Shown here one piece after another: positions 63,565-64,000 of a stretch of 64,000 bases of DNA (within the stretch, counting starts at the first letter, position 1; each line of letters starts with the position of its first letter). The notes under the pieces are model-generated. The model saw nothing but the letters and a program-made list of their open reading frames with translations. It did not search any database and had not been told where the DNA came from. The position numbers were made by a program, and so were the translations under genes. This stretch comes from Roseburia faecis. GTDB lineage: Bacteria > Bacillota > Clostridia > Lachnospirales > Lachnospiraceae. The stretch is from NCBI RefSeq assembly GCF_001406815.1, contig NZ_CVRR01000005.1, forward strand, positions 124,001-188,000, written 5' to 3'.

Positions 63565-64000
63565 TTATTTCTTGTTCGACAAAACACCGTTTTTATTGCT
63601 ATAGTAAATTTTTCCATTTCGTTTAATCTTCTTATTTGTAACTAGTACTCCATTTTTACCAAAGTAATAATTATGTTTTCCCACATGAATAATCTTATTG
63701 CTTTGTAATTTTCCTTTTGAGTTAAAATAATATTGATACCCGTCAATCTTTGCAATTTTCCCCGACACTAATGTTCCATCTGCCCGAACAGCATATGTAC
63801 TATTCTTAAAATCATAAAGTTCCGTATGAGAATCCCCTACAGCAAGAGTTCCATCGCTTTCAAACAGATAATTATCTCCTGCAATTGCATACACTCCGTT
63901 ACGGTACATTTTTCCATTTTTCCCAAAGAAATAATCTTCCCCGTCTATATTAATCCAGTCATCCTCTGTCATTGCTCCATCTTCATTTAAATAATAATAA
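63565..64000 (-). CDS. Cell-wall-binding-repeat protein, C-terminal part (cut by window end)
   Basis: About 145 codons of an exported repeat protein whose frame is open through the window end. At least six repeats of about 20 residues are visible with the CW_binding_1 pattern: YYFNSKGKLQSNKI, YYFGKNGVLVTNKK and YYSNKNGVLSNKK are examples. Such repeats bind choline, glucan or other wall glycans in choline-binding proteins and clostridial toxins. The catalytic or N-terminal part lies outside. It precedes the LCP gene by 13 bases in the same direction. Confidence 0.88.
   Translation of the reverse strand, partial: YYYLNEDGAMTEDDWINIDGEDYFFGKNGKMYRNGVYAIAGDNYLFESDGTLAVGDSHTELYDFKNSTYAVRADGTLVSGKIAKIDGYQYYFNSKGKLQSNKIIHVGKHNYYFGKNGVLVTNKKIKRNGKIYYSNKNGVLSNKK

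Overview
The window comes from a low-GC, Gram-positive, endospore-forming anaerobe of the Clostridia, most likely a gut Lachnospiraceae. The evidence is a spoIIAA-spoIIAB-sigF operon, a T-box leader on valS, consensus sigma-A promoters with strong AGGAGG ribosome sites, L-lactate dehydrogenase, luxS, a GH53 galactanase and many BIG2-type cell-surface proteins. Almost every gene is on the minus strand. The exceptions are the MarR/ABC exporter operon, a tiny Cys-rich peptide gene behind it, and one EAL/HDOD gene. No rRNA, tRNA, CRISPR array, prophage or intact insertion sequence was seen.

Layout. 1-1.9 kb: cut-off ABC ATPase, OmpR-type regulator, gamma carbonic anhydrase and a 26-residue basic protein with its own promoter and terminator. 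2.1-6.5 kb (plus strand): MarR repressor, heterodimeric ABC exporter, then an independent 21-residue four-Cys peptide. 6.6-11.7 kb: sugar or polyol cluster (ROK repressor, zinc dehydrogenase, VOC protein, GPH symporter, PfkB kinase). 11.8-15.3 kb: secreted FN3 protein and an amino-acid-type ABC importer whose binding protein is circularly permuted. 15.4-18.3 kb: P-type ATPase behind a manganese (yybP-ykoY-like) riboswitch. 18.4-19.6 kb: EAL/HDOD protein. 19.7-25.9 kb: atpBEFHAGDC. 26.1-27.8 kb: ldh and a HAD protein. 27.9-31.1 kb: spoIIA operon, zinc-ribbon/TPR membrane protein and a 52-residue protein. 31.2-35.6 kb: DUF342 protein and valS with T-box. 35.6-39.7 kb: RND-type pump and a small membrane protein. 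39.9-48.3 kb: secreted GH53 galactanase under two LacI-type operators, an Rpn-like nuclease, and BIG2 surface proteins, one broken by an amber codon. 48.4-48.8 kb: a 51-bp tandem repeat array. 48.9-52.4 kb: polysaccharide deacetylase, mtnN-luxS, carbamate kinase, GtrA. 52.5-59.3 kb: HtrA protease, UDP-sugar pyrophosphorylase, LCP ligase, zinc ribbon, phosphohexomutase, HAD protein. 59.3-64 kb: small unknown protein, BIG2 and LRR/transglutaminase-like surface proteins, a second LCP protein and a cell-wall-binding-repeat protein cut by the window end.

How the genes fit together. Housekeeping energy and translation genes are interleaved with envelope functions: phosphohexomutase and UDP-sugar pyrophosphorylase supply activated sugars, LCP proteins attach polymers to the wall, and a deacetylase, HtrA and BIG2 proteins populate the surface. 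Two carbohydrate routes appear: uptake and oxidation of a polyol or sugar to a ketose that PfkB phosphorylates, and extracellular galactan cleavage. The most unusual items are the permuted solute-binding protein, the riboswitch-controlled ATPase with a changed M5 metal site, the Cys-rich peptide gene and the 51-bp hairpin repeat array.
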